Source of the DNA: Ectocarpus siliculosus
Lineage: Eukaryota > Sar > Phaeophyceae > Ectocarpales > Ectocarpaceae
Length of the DNA stretch: 64,000 bases
Direction of reading: 5' to 3'
NCBI GenBank assembly: GCA_000310025.1
Contig: FN649734.1
Location: forward strand, 4,191,178 to 4,255,177
The first letter of the stretch is position 1; each line of letters opens with the position of its first letter. The notes beneath the pieces are model-generated. The model made no database searches, was not told the DNA's origin, and was given only the letters and a program-made list of their open reading frames with translations. Both the position numbers and the translations under genes were made by a program. Shown one piece after another: positions 26,307 through 35,839 of this stretch.

Positions 26307-26452
26307 TTTGACTTCACCGAGTGAAGTACCAGTAGCCTTCCTCGCACACAGAGTCCAGGCGGTGGTCCAGTAGATGTGTGTTTGTCCGTGGTGTGTTTAG
26401 CAAAGGTAGTACTAGGAAAGGGAGGAGGGGGAGGGGGAGGAGGGGGGGGGGA

Positions 26453-26642
26453 NNNNNNNNNNNNNNNNNNNNNNNNNNNNNNNNNNNNNNNNNNNNNNNN
26501 NNNNNNNNNNNNNNNNNNNNNNNNNNNNNNNNNNNNNNNNNNNNNNNNNNNNNNNNNNNNNNNNNNNNNNNNNNNNNNNNNNNNNNNNNNNNNNNNNNNN
26601 NNNNNNNNNNNNNNNNNNNNNNNNNNNNNNNNNNNNNNNNNN
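26453..26642. other. Assembly gap (190 N)
   Basis: The gap follows a G-rich homopolymer-like run. The word GTAGTACTA occurs on both sides, so a small repeat or local duplication may have hindered assembly. Confidence 0.99.
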
Positions 26643-28193
26643 GTAGTACTAATATGTAGTTAACATAAGGATATTCCTAGTCGGACACCGACGAGGTTTG
26701 TCAATATATGCATAAAGGTACAGATATTTATTTAGCTACATAGTTACTGTTATCATGATATCACCCTGGTGGGTCAGACCTCGAGAAGTGATTAGCCTTG
26801 TGGGGACAAAACACCAAACTTGATCGACGTGTACTAACGTAGCCTTTTTGATTCCTGGTGCCAGGAAAAATATCGTCCCCAGGCAGCAAGCCACCCAAGT
26901 CAGTTCAGCACCGCTAGCATGCCACCTTTTATTTTATTTTATTTTATTTATTTTATTTATTTATTTTTTTCGTGTTTTTTCGATTTGTTGGTTTTTTGGT
27001 GTGTGTGTTGGGCAAGGGTGGGGGCAAGGGTCAGGTAGCCCCACAGGGGTGGAGGCTGTACGGGTTGGCTGAGTTATTAATTTGGGGGAATGGAGCGGAG
27101 ACATGGAAGGTTGTACCCACGAGGGGTGAGGGTATGTTTTCTTTTCTGCGTCGGCCGGTGTTCCACACGGTATCCCGAATTTCTCATTCAGTATAGGTGT
27201 AAGAGTAGAAGAAAAAAACATTGCCAGAACTCTTGAGCAAAAACAAAACGTGTGCCACACACAAAGCAAACCCACCAACAGGGGGCTCGCTGGTTCGAAT
27301 GCACACACCCCACTCTAGCTTCCCAGCTGTCTGGCGGGATCGGTTGCCAACTGCCTCCCAACCTGTATCTTCGGTGCTTTCACCACCAGGAGGTCTGGCC
27401 TAAGGTTGTAGCTGCTTCCCAACCTGTTGGGTCTGTGTTTGTACAACCAGGAGGACTAACCAAGGTTGTGACAGCCCTCCCAACCTTCAGCACCCAGCCT
27501 TGTACAACCAAGAGGGCTGGCCAAGGTTGGGGCTGCCTCCCAACCCCCCTCCACAACCTGCCCGACATTGGGGGTGCTCCCAACCTACCCCCAAGGTGAC
27601 CTTTGGCCACCAGTGCTTGATTGCACATCTTGACAACTTCATCCTTATCGGGCAACTTCTCCATAAACGAGTCTATCCCACAAGATTCAAGGCCGACTTC
27701 GACCCAAGATCGGCATCCTCCATTAACTAGGTTCAAATACCTATGTGGTCTAACCTAGGAAGAGGGGAACCAAGGCCCGCGAAAGTAAAGCCGTGACTGC
27801 CGCCTCTTTAGCCTCGGCGTATCCACGCTACGGACTGGGGGGGTGTAACGGCGGCGGCCCAATGCACGGGAAAACAACGACAATCTGTACGTTGACTGAC
27901 CGTCACCTACCTACAGGGAGGGCGCGGAATAGATCGCGGATCCATGGCTGGTCAGAGCCCCTTGATTCTCCATGGGGCACGGGGGGCTGCCATAAGCTTT
28001 GGCGGAACCCCCGGAGTAAAGTATCCCTCGCAGTTCTCATTGCGACCAATACCAAAAAAGTTAATGAGCCTGAAGCGCTAGTTATTGTCATTCCATTGCC
28101 CCCTGTCGAGCCTGGTACCGTTGCGGTGAAGCGTTGTGAGCGAAGCTAGGAGTTGGAAGAGTCTTCCCCCTTGGTTTGGGGAGCGAGCCTGTA
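26643..28193. other. Repeat-rich stretch, no gene recognised
   Basis: It contains an (ATTTT)n tract at about 26930-26970. At 27340-27560 lie about three imperfect units of roughly 60-65 bases sharing CTCCCAACC, TTGTACAACCA and GGCCAAGGTTG. A 118-residue + frame (27793-28149) has no recognisable domain. No splice-supported gene is visible. Confidence 0.4.
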
Positions 28194-28398
28194 CAGTACC
28201 GGCCCGCTCATAAGAAAGCTGCCTACAAGAAAGTGAGGCTGAGACTTTTCAAAAATTAAGAAAGTGCCCAGGCTGGGCGGCGAGTGCCACACTAAATCCT
28301 TTACATTACATGAGAAAGTGTTATCCTCGACCGTCAATCCAACATAAGAAAGTCAGGTTGGGCCCGATTTCTGGTTTCTTATGAGCGGGCCGGTACTG
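28194..28398. mobile_element. MITE type 2 (TA target site)
   Basis: The element is 205 bp with terminal inverted repeats of about 24 bp beginning CAGTACCGGCCCGCTCATAA. It is flanked by TA at 28192-28193 and 28399-28400. End structure, size and target site match the 204-bp MITE at 24.2 kb, but the sequence differs. The two probably belong to different families mobilised by related Tc1/mariner or pogo-type transposases. Confidence 0.85.
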
Positions 28399-29099
28399 TA
28401 TGCGCTTGGAACGGGAGGTGAGTGACCGCGAGACACGAGGAGACGTGTGGCGGTAGTCTCCTGTAACACCATGCATGGTAGTAGAAAGGGCACGCCCTAC
28501 AGCTTGGGCTAGAAAAAGAGGTAGAATACCTGAGCTCATGGACGTTCAGTCGCCTGCCTTTTGTCTAGAACTTTCGCCTTTCTTTCAGCGCCAGCGGCAC
28601 CTGCGGCGGCAGCTTTGTGTGCACCCCCCTGCCATGCTGAATGTCCGTCCAACGTAGCGGTGACGTCAGTGCAGATTGGAAACGCCCTGACCAGGGCAAT
28701 CTATATTATACAGTGTGGTCTCGGCGTACTACTTCCGCGCCTGCCATGCTATCGCAGACAATGTGAGGAACTCACTGAGCATGTGTGTGACTCGGCACGC
28801 CGGGGGTGGCGAGAGAGGCGCAAGGGCACGCCGGGAGGGGGGATGAAGTACCTTCACATCCTCGGCATGGTCGTCCTCTCTCTAGCTCTCTTGCTTGGCC
28901 TCGGCGGACGCATGATGAATGTGCGCCGTTGTGACGAGAGAGATGCGTCGGGGAAGTGCGTTGTGCGTTTACCCCCATCTCATCTATTCTTCTTCTTGCG
29001 GCAAGATAATACAAAAGAGCCTGATGTGGCAGTAGCAAGCAGGTTCGAACTTTTGGCGTGGCCAGGCATGTTCATTTATTTTGTCTAAATCGACCCATA
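28399..29099 (+). other. Possible signal-peptide exon, otherwise nothing
   Basis: An ATG at 28844 opens a frame starting MKYLHILGMVVLSLALLLGL, which looks like a secretory signal peptide, and continues with several Cys residues. No downstream exon can be linked to it, and the frame may be accidental. It lies immediately outside the left inverted repeat of the element that starts at 29100. Confidence 0.25.
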
Positions 29100-29817
29100 G
29101 AGAGAGAGAGAGAAAAAGGTCCCCGCAGTTTTCTGGTTGGCCAATTTTTTTGAAAGGAAATTTCCCTGTGAACGAAAATTCCATGGTCGACCGATGACGT
29201 CAGCCACGGTTGTGAGGTCGCCTTTTCGGGGAAACTCGAAAAATTCAAATTCCCCGTGATTGAGTGATGATTACTTGATGACGCCAGACTTTCACGGGAA
29301 TCGCCGGCCACACTTTCTTGTGCCCTGGAGGAACGCATTTCCTACCGGCTGCTCCGATCCACTCTAGGCTGGGTGGTGTTGAACCCACCATCCTCGCCCC
29401 TTTTCTTGTGATTTTTTTTGTCGCACCCACACGACGGACGGACGGTCTTTGAAAAAAAAGAGGAGAGCTGCGACAAATCTTGACGGGAAACAATCGTCGC
29501 CAGGAAACAACCACACGCTCACAACTGCATCGTGCCCTCACAGGAAAAGAGACATTTTCTACAATACAATCGCGCCTTCACCACACGGAGTAATCGAGAG
29601 ACAGATATATTATTGTCATCAGTCAACGGTGCCACCACTGTGGTTGACGCTTCGTGTTTAAAAAAGAGAAAAATTATGTTGGCTCATTTCAAAGAGAGGA
29701 TGGCACGGGCAACCACGGCAGCTGTATCATCACCACATGCCACCAGCTACCGGTGGTGCTACGTGGAGCAGGTAGACCAGGCCGCTCCCGTCGCAGGCAG
29801 GAGCAAACGGGTGGCGG
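29100..29817 (+). repeat. Left inverted repeat of the virus-like element
   Basis: About 718 bases match the reverse complement of 40549-41655 (allowing for an insertion there), and its outer part also matches 41656-42312. The outer end is a GA microsatellite followed by AAAAAGGTCCCCGCAG. The inner end lies about 260 bases before the first long polymerase-like frame. Confidence 0.85.
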
Positions 29818-30075
29818 TACATGGGGCCTGGAGGGGTCACCTACAGGCGCCAGGCCGTCTTCGGCACGGGGTTTAGGGTTCGTGTCTCCTTCCCTTCCTC
29901 GCCGGGGCCGGGATACAGGTGGTTCAACTCGCACCCCCTCGGAGGAGACCCCAACTACAATTTTGAAACTTGGGCGAGGACGGTGCTGCAGAGAGGCATG
30001 GTCCACCCGCGTGACGCCGAGGCTTGACGCACGGCGTTTGTAGATGTAGAGGGTGGTGGCCTTGGACAGCTGGTT

Positions 30076-31377
30076 GTGTCAGCGGCCGACGAGAGCTGGC
30101 AAGTGATCCTCTGCTGGGCGTCAGCTGGCAGGGAGATCGAAGTCGACACCCAGGGCATCCCGATCTCTCTTGTGAACCTCCAGGTCCGATCTGGTGTCGA
30201 CTCACAGAGCCCTTTTTTCAGACAGCTTAACATAGCGACCTTCGGGCACAGAGTTGTGAGATATGCCCCCATCACCGCATTCGGCAAAAAATGGCAGAAA
30301 CAGCTTCCCGGAGCCTGTCTCGCTGTCGTCGTCGCCGACGTTTGGCGCGATAGTCAAGTCTACCTGCTAAAAAACCCGGACGAGAGGAGGAGGTTTGGAT
30401 TCCGCGATGTAGATCCCACGGGTGCGTTTATGATTTCACCTCGTGGTGGTCGACCAAAAAAGGGCGCGCCTGTACACAACAAGAACGCTCTTGACGGTGG
30501 GAACTACTTCCGCAACCTGTATTCGATTCTACTGGAGCGAGACATCGGGGAAGTAGAGTTCGACACATGGGTTTCGGGGGATGCAGAACCACCCGCCTTG
30601 ACATTACTGCATATCGAAAAGTGGCTCCATGTGACCAACGCCAGCGTGGTGGTGTGGTCACATCGGGGCACTGGTGCCAACATTCTTGGACCATCCGACG
30701 GGAAAACGAACCTCCAACCGCCCACACTACACGTTGGGGTTCGTGAGGGACACGTGTACCGGCTTGTGCTCGAGGGGCCTTGGGGAGACAGGTTTGGATC
30801 GTCTCTAGCCGTGGCAATCGATCACAGCGTACGAACTCACCGTAAATTCCGTCGAACTTCTGAGATGACCGTGGAAGAACAGGAACCAGGCACGACTGGG
30901 TTTGGCACCAAGACCTTCTCGTGTGTCGCTGACATTGTGGGTGATATCATGGCCATCAACCAAACAGGGGGGGACCACAACCGACAGACGTGGTACGCGC
31001 CTCCAGGAACGGCCCTCGACGAACTCATGCTCCACCTACACCTCGCTGGGGTCTCTTGCAAGGGTAAACTCACGAAGTACAGTCGCTGGGATTCACTGTC
31101 CTTACCAGCGCACGGCGTAATCATCCGAACCTGGTGCAGCGCGAGCATGGGTGGGCTCGATCCCGATGACTTCGAGCCCGACCAGGCAACACGACTGATC
31201 GAGCTGCATAATGCCCTGGGTCTGAAGTTCCACCGCGGGGTATTGGATTTTCGAGTATCGAGCCAGTACAGCCAGTCTCTGCTCGCCCTCCTTGAGGTGT
31301 GCTGGCGGGGGCCGATCGTCGGGGCAGAGGACGCGTCCGGGAGTTCTACGGAAGGGAAGACTGGCAATGTGACATAA
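30076..31377 (+). CDS. Polymerase B-like N-terminal piece, 433 residues
   Basis: This intronless frame lies directly inside the left inverted repeat. It has no easily recognised catalytic motif of its own. Its position just before a palm-like segment, and its C-terminal stretch (LGLKFHRGVLDFRVSSQYSQ, then a Leu-rich helix), are what the exonuclease and linker part of a family-B DNA polymerase would look like. It overlaps the next long frame by about 80 bases. As part of a fossil element it is described only as a fragment. The family assignment rests mainly on the neighbouring frame. Confidence 0.4.
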   Translation: MSAADESWQVILCWASAGREIEVDTQGIPISLVNLQVRSGVDSQSPFFRQLNIATFGHRVVRYAPITAFGKKWQKQLPGACLAVVVADVWRDSQVYLLKNPDERRRFGFRDVDPTGAFMISPRGGRPKKGAPVHNKNALDGGNYFRNLYSILLERDIGEVEFDTWVSGDAEPPALTLLHIEKWLHVTNASVVVWSHRGTGANILGPSDGKTNLQPPTLHVGVREGHVYRLVLEGPWGDRFGSSLAVAIDHSVRTHRKFRRTSEMTVEEQEPGTTGFGTKTFSCVADIVGDIMAINQTGGDHNRQTWYAPPGTALDELMLHLHLAGVSCKGKLTKYSRWDSLSLPAHGVIIRTWCSASMGGLDPDDFEPDQATRLIELHNALGLKFHRGVLDFRVSSQYSQSLLALLEVCWRGPIVGAEDASGSSTEGKTGNVT

Positions 31378-33893
31378 ACGGGGCCCACACGGCCGCCCTA
31401 ATGAACATGGAGACGGTGCCCGTTTTCGGCCACATGGATGAGGTGGAGGAGTTCGATGGCCACAACATCGAGGATTGGACGCTATACATCATCAAGCTGG
31501 ACGCGCTCGGTGAGCCAGACGTATTCCTTAATGCGGATGTGACGCCGGTCTTCGGTCGAAACTACAAGCGTTACCTCGACCTCATCGACAACGCGCCTCC
31601 CCATAGAGTCACCCACTTCGTGCGACCATCCAGAACGGTCAGCAGGTGCCGCATACCCAAACTTGTAAGAGACCTGCTCGCGCATGAGCTGGGTGATCCC
31701 CTCCTCGAGGATGCCGACTGTGCACGCCGATTCAAAAAAGGGATATTCGTACGGGCCAGCGGTATGTTGCAGCAGAGATACGCGGACAGGATAGATGCCG
31801 TCATGGTTACGAGCAGTGACGAGGCTTCGGCTGTGGGTGGAAAAATTGTCCCTGTCCTGTGCGAAGTCGATCGCGTCAAGGCCGAGCTTCGTACGGGACA
31901 AGGGGACCCTGGAATCGACTCACTTCACACCGGTGATGCATACATTTGTTTCGACGCAGAACGGACCTGGTACAGAGATGGCTTCTGGGCGTTAGGTGCG
32001 CTCATTCTCGACGAAACTCGATTACGAGTGTTGGAGGCGAGGGACGCTCTCGAACTATGCGGCGCGTCCGACTTTAGCTTCCAGTGTGACGCGGTGTTCT
32101 TCAGGGGATCTTCTTCGGTGCAAGAAAATATGAGGCTCCGCTTCAACCAGTTGTTTAGCGGCAACGAAAAAAACCCCGGCACTCTCAAGTTTGAACCGGC
32201 ATTGAAGAACCCGCTGTGTGGGGAGAGGAGGGTGTTCGAAGGCATCGTGGTCAAGCTGTCGCTGGATGCGTTACCTCCGGCAATGAGGAAAATTCCTCGC
32301 CCGTTAAAACCCCGGCTTTTAGTGATCCCTCTGTGGGATGGCATCGGCACCGGCTTCAGTTCGATGGAGGAAGCTCACAACGCCTGGCGTCGTCTCGGCA
32401 AGAACACCAAGCGCAATATGTGGCCGAAAATATGCGAGGCCGAGTCACCATCGAAACTAGAAATTTTACTCCGCGACTTGTTGTCTCGACAAGGTTCAAG
32501 GATTGTTTGTGCGGTGACCGGAGAACATGGAGGGGCGGGGAAGAGTTATTGTGCCTTCAACGCTGCCAAGAATATCTTCAAAACGGGGTTGGTCGTTACC
32601 CCAACCAATAGTCTGAGAACGTCGTTCACAAACCTGCCATCCGGTTGGAATGTAAAGACCGCTGACCACCAGCTCGGGTTCTATCTCGGCGATGATTCTC
32701 ATGTGAAGAAGACGGCGGGGTTGATACGTACACTCAAGGTCGACGTGATCATCATAGAGGAAGCTGCTTATATGCCTCTCCGGACCCTAAGCATGGTCCT
32801 GGCTGCCGCCCATAGCAGCGGTACCCACGTGATCGGGACGTACGACACGCACCAACTCCAGCCCGTTTGCGAGAGCAGCGGCATGTCGATGAGCAGGGAC
32901 AACGTCAACAGAAAGGTCATCCTCGAAAAATCCTTCCCCACATGCTTTCATGTCTTCGCGCGCAAGCGGGATAAAACTGTCGACGAACAGGTGGAGATGG
33001 ACGACGGCCTCTTGCACATTCTGGCCGCAGGAAACGACAGTCACGAGGCGCAGACTCGAGCCATCGAGAGATTTGGTGGTGATTGTCTGGATGACCCAAG
33101 CCCTTCAGACTTTCATCTCGCTTACACTAGAGACTGTGCTCGTTTCTACGCGTTTCGAGGCTTGCTGGGGTGCAACGAGTCTGGAGGCTGGGACGTGCTG
33201 GGGCATAAAACAGTTGTTGGTGCACAATATCGGGACCTTGGGAACCTGGGCAGGGTTCACAAGAATCACAACTACGACATCATCTGGTCCTCAGGAGATA
33301 CCGTTGTTGTCGCGAGCGTATTCGACGGTGCTGCTAGCCTTCAGGAGACTTCACTCTGTCGAGCGGAGGCGGAAAACTTGTTTGACCCCTCGGGAGCGTG
33401 CACGGTACACGCCGTCCAGGGCCGTACGGTAGAAGGGAGACTGATCATACACCAGGCCCGACACCCTTACGCCGATGTGTACTGGATATACACGGCCATA
33501 AGTCGAGCGACCGGACCGTCGAACGTCAGGGTCATCGACGATATTCACCGAAGCAAGAGCGACATGTCAGACCGAGAGAGGGCATCGTGGGTTTCTAGGA
33601 AGGTTTCAAGTTATATATACGCCGACGTTGCGGCCGAGCGTCTCGGATCTGATGAGGGGGGACAGCACAGAGAAGCTCTCGTCCAAGAACTCCACCGCTC
33701 CTACGGGGGGAGGTGCAACTTGTGCAACCACGACTGGGTCTGGGCCGTCTATAGTGAACGCCAACCGACTCTCGATCGTCTTGACTGCGCTTTGCCGCAC
33801 ACGATCGATAATGTAGACGTGAAATGCTTAAAGTGCAACAGAGCCAGAGGAAGCCTAGGGAGAGGGAAGTCGAAAAAGAGGAAGACGAGTTGA
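31299..33893 (+). CDS. Polymerase palm-like segment, SF1 helicase and HNH-like tail, 864 residues
   Basis: Near the start DINGAHTAALMN resembles polymerase B motif A, and RIDAVMV (about residue 165) resembles motif C of virus and plasmid polymerases. An SF1 helicase core follows. It has a P-loop GEHGGAGKS (about residue 410), a Walker B-like VIIIEEAAYM (about 480), a motif III-like GTYDTHQLQPV, a motif V-like TVHAVQGRT and motif VI YTAISRA (about 730). This order is that of the RecD/Pif1/Dda group. The last 60 residues carry CNLC, TLDRLDCALPHTIDN and CLKCNRAR, the pattern of HNH-type zinc-binding nuclease modules. Polymerase-like, helicase and nuclease modules in one frame point to replication of the element itself. 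The gene is intronless. Confidence 0.6.
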   Translation: MLAGADRRGRGRVREFYGREDWQCDINGAHTAALMNMETVPVFGHMDEVEEFDGHNIEDWTLYIIKLDALGEPDVFLNADVTPVFGRNYKRYLDLIDNAPPHRVTHFVRPSRTVSRCRIPKLVRDLLAHELGDPLLEDADCARRFKKGIFVRASGMLQQRYADRIDAVMVTSSDEASAVGGKIVPVLCEVDRVKAELRTGQGDPGIDSLHTGDAYICFDAERTWYRDGFWALGALILDETRLRVLEARDALELCGASDFSFQCDAVFFRGSSSVQENMRLRFNQLFSGNEKNPGTLKFEPALKNPLCGERRVFEGIVVKLSLDALPPAMRKIPRPLKPRLLVIPLWDGIGTGFSSMEEAHNAWRRLGKNTKRNMWPKICEAESPSKLEILLRDLLSRQGSRIVCAVTGEHGGAGKSYCAFNAAKNIFKTGLVVTPTNSLRTSFTNLPSGWNVKTADHQLGFYLGDDSHVKKTAGLIRTLKVDVIIIEEAAYMPLRTLSMVLAAAHSSGTHVIGTYDTHQLQPVCESSGMSMSRDNVNRKVILEKSFPTCFHVFARKRDKTVDEQVEMDDGLLHILAAGNDSHEAQTRAIERFGGDCLDDPSPSDFHLAYTRDCARFYAFRGLLGCNESGGWDVLGHKTVVGAQYRDLGNLGRVHKNHNYDIIWSSGDTVVVASVFDGAASLQETSLCRAEAENLFDPSGACTVHAVQGRTVEGRLIIHQARHPYADVYWIYTAISRATGPSNVRVIDDIHRSKSDMSDRERASWVSRKVSSYIYADVAAERLGSDEGGQHREALVQELHRSYGGRCNLCNHDWVWAVYSERQPTLDRLDCALPHTIDNVDVKCLKCNRARGSLGRGKSKKRKTS

Positions 33894-33944
33894 TTGTACC
33901 GTGGTCGACCGGTAGCTTTTATACCAAGAAACTCAGGAAATAAT

Positions 33945-35066
33945 ATGTATTGTGTGTATACAGATAATTCAATCATGAACGATCTCATTCCGCAGTGTGC
34001 TCGTTGGTTGGAGGATAATAAAGACCCGGTTCATGTTCTTGAGGTCTTGAGGACTCTGCATCCAGGCTCTCTCAACAAAAATGTCCGGCGAGTCAGGCGA
34101 GAATGGATGCAAGTTTACGGTCCCGGCCAAAACGATGGCGCCATCAGGAAGGACCTTAAGCGCATACTCAAAGTCCTACAGAGGAAGGCGTCGTCGCTGG
34201 CCAAGAAAACCTCAAGTGATTCAAGGAAGAAATACATCTTGAAACAGCTCAAAATAGCCGAGAGCCGTATCATTTCGTTTTTCAAGTTGGATTTACTCGG
34301 CAAATGGGCAGCGCGCAATACCATTCATTCCCACAAGGAGTCCTTCACTGGGCTTGTTGATATCGACGCTCTCGTACGGAAGGTAAATATACTTCCGCCG
34401 TACGTCTCTCAGCTGGAACTCACACCGGAAGAAAAAAGTATTCCAAGGAAACGACGTCGAGAAGCCTTGGCAGCGAAGTGCGAAAAGAGCATCACAGTGA
34501 ACGCAAGCGACCTTGTCGATCTCATGGGAGCAATTATCACATACCCCCGAGCAAATTACTTTGAATTGGCGTGCGCGTTATCATTTGTTTCTGGGAGGGC
34601 GCTACCTGAGCTTGTTCGTAGTGCTGTCCAATTCACTCCGAGTGATACCGGCTCTCCTCATGAAGCTTTGGTTGCGCACGGTGGTTGTGAGGGGTCGACA
34701 ACATCCTCATTCCGGATACCATTATTATGCGAATACCAACACTTTATAGCGGGTGTCAATCGGTTGCGCGGAATGAAAGACACATCCCATCTACCGTCCG
34801 CCGAGGTAAACCGTCGATTTAGCAAATCGGCTAATTTGTGTGCCAGAAAGCTGCTTGCGGATGAAGTCGGATTTCGAGTATTCAGTGATTTGAGGACGCT
34901 TCACGTAGTGATAAGTCATGACGTGTTCACAGGGCATGAGTTTGATTTGGGTGAATGGGTACAAGTCGCACGTGGTGGGCAGACTTTGCCGGCCTTAAGC
35001 CGGAAGTGCGCGGTTGTGAAAGTGAGAGATATCAAGGACGACCATTTCAGGCAGTGGACGGTGTGA
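33945..35066 (+). CDS. Telomere-resolvase or tyrosine-recombinase-like protein, 374 residues
   Basis: The frame starts at an ATG only 51 bases after the stop of the helicase frame, a spacing typical of viral genes. The N-terminal half is helical and basic. The C-terminal half contains ALSFVSGRALPELV, then FRIPLLCEYQHFIAGVNRLR, then RVFSDLRTLHVVISHDVF. Protelomerases and other tyrosine recombinases share this layout: an Arg within an xGR..E motif, an IP.L..Y..F...LR helix, and a second Arg followed by an aromatic-rich helix. In hairpin-ended linear genomes such enzymes resolve the telomeres. The assignment is from pattern only and should be treated as tentative. The alternative is an unrelated structural or DNA-binding protein. 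Confidence 0.4.
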   Translation: MYCVYTDNSIMNDLIPQCARWLEDNKDPVHVLEVLRTLHPGSLNKNVRRVRREWMQVYGPGQNDGAIRKDLKRILKVLQRKASSLAKKTSSDSRKKYILKQLKIAESRIISFFKLDLLGKWAARNTIHSHKESFTGLVDIDALVRKVNILPPYVSQLELTPEEKSIPRKRRREALAAKCEKSITVNASDLVDLMGAIITYPRANYFELACALSFVSGRALPELVRSAVQFTPSDTGSPHEALVAHGGCEGSTTSSFRIPLLCEYQHFIAGVNRLRGMKDTSHLPSAEVNRRFSKSANLCARKLLADEVGFRVFSDLRTLHVVISHDVFTGHEFDLGEWVQVARGGQTLPALSRKCAVVKVRDIKDDHFRQWTV

Positions 35067-35395
35067 CTCCATGCTACTAACATCCTCTTCCAGTAGTGCT
35101 TTGTCGTCGACATAGTAAACAAAGAGTGAGAATCATGCAAGTGTATTTAATTTTCCCGCGTTTTGTTACCGATCTCTCGAATCAACTCCCAAATCCGCAA
35201 ATGCAGTGTGGGTGGGCAACGCGGCGCCTTCCATTCCTAGAGCACTCCCTAACCGGTGGTCTATTCCACTCCCATCACATCATCACTGGCCGGCCCGAAA
35301 TCTCGCAACTTGATGTCCAAGTGTGTGTTCAAAAAATCTACTATTCATACTAATTTTCTATTTCCACAAAAATTTCACACAAATCTCTCCAAATT

Positions 35396-35655
35396 TTCAC
35401 GCCACCGCCATCGATACAAGGTGTATGAAACAAAATGTTCAGACACGTCCGAACGACAAACCCCGGCAGAAACACTTCTTCTTCTCTACCTTGATCGGGG
35501 GGTTAACAATAATCAATTTTCACACAAACAAATTTCACACAATTTTTCACGCCACCACCACCGATACAAGGTGTATGAAACGAAATATTCAGACACATCC
35601 GAATGCTGAGACAAATAACCCTAGGAGAAACACTTCTTCTCTACCTTGGTCGGGG
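35396..35655 (+). repeat. Two imperfect tandem units of about 150 bp
   Basis: The words TTTTCACGCCACC, GATACAAGGTGTATGAAAC and TTCAGACAC-TCCGAA, then AGAAACACTTCTTC and CTACCTTG-TCGGGG, occur in the same order at about 35396-35503 and 35547-35655. The stretch separates the compact + strand frames from the convergent spliced minus-strand gene. It contains no credible coding sequence. Confidence 0.75.
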
Positions 35656-35839
35656 TTTTGTGTTGCTCAAACACACACCCACACACTACCACAAGGATAT
35701 ATGCACATAGAAGGAGGATTATCAACACCACAACGACAGCTTTTGGGCTATCTATCCCGGAAGACCCCGTGCGTGTGGCCTGGTTGTAACAGCCGAACGG
35801 CACGGATCTAACATTTGTGGTAGATGCCCGTTGTCCCGC

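Noticed and set aside
28844-29086. Signal-peptide-like frame as a complete small secreted protein gene
   Set aside because: It has no conserved domain, continues into sequence that looks non-coding and has no linked exons. It is kept only as a note.
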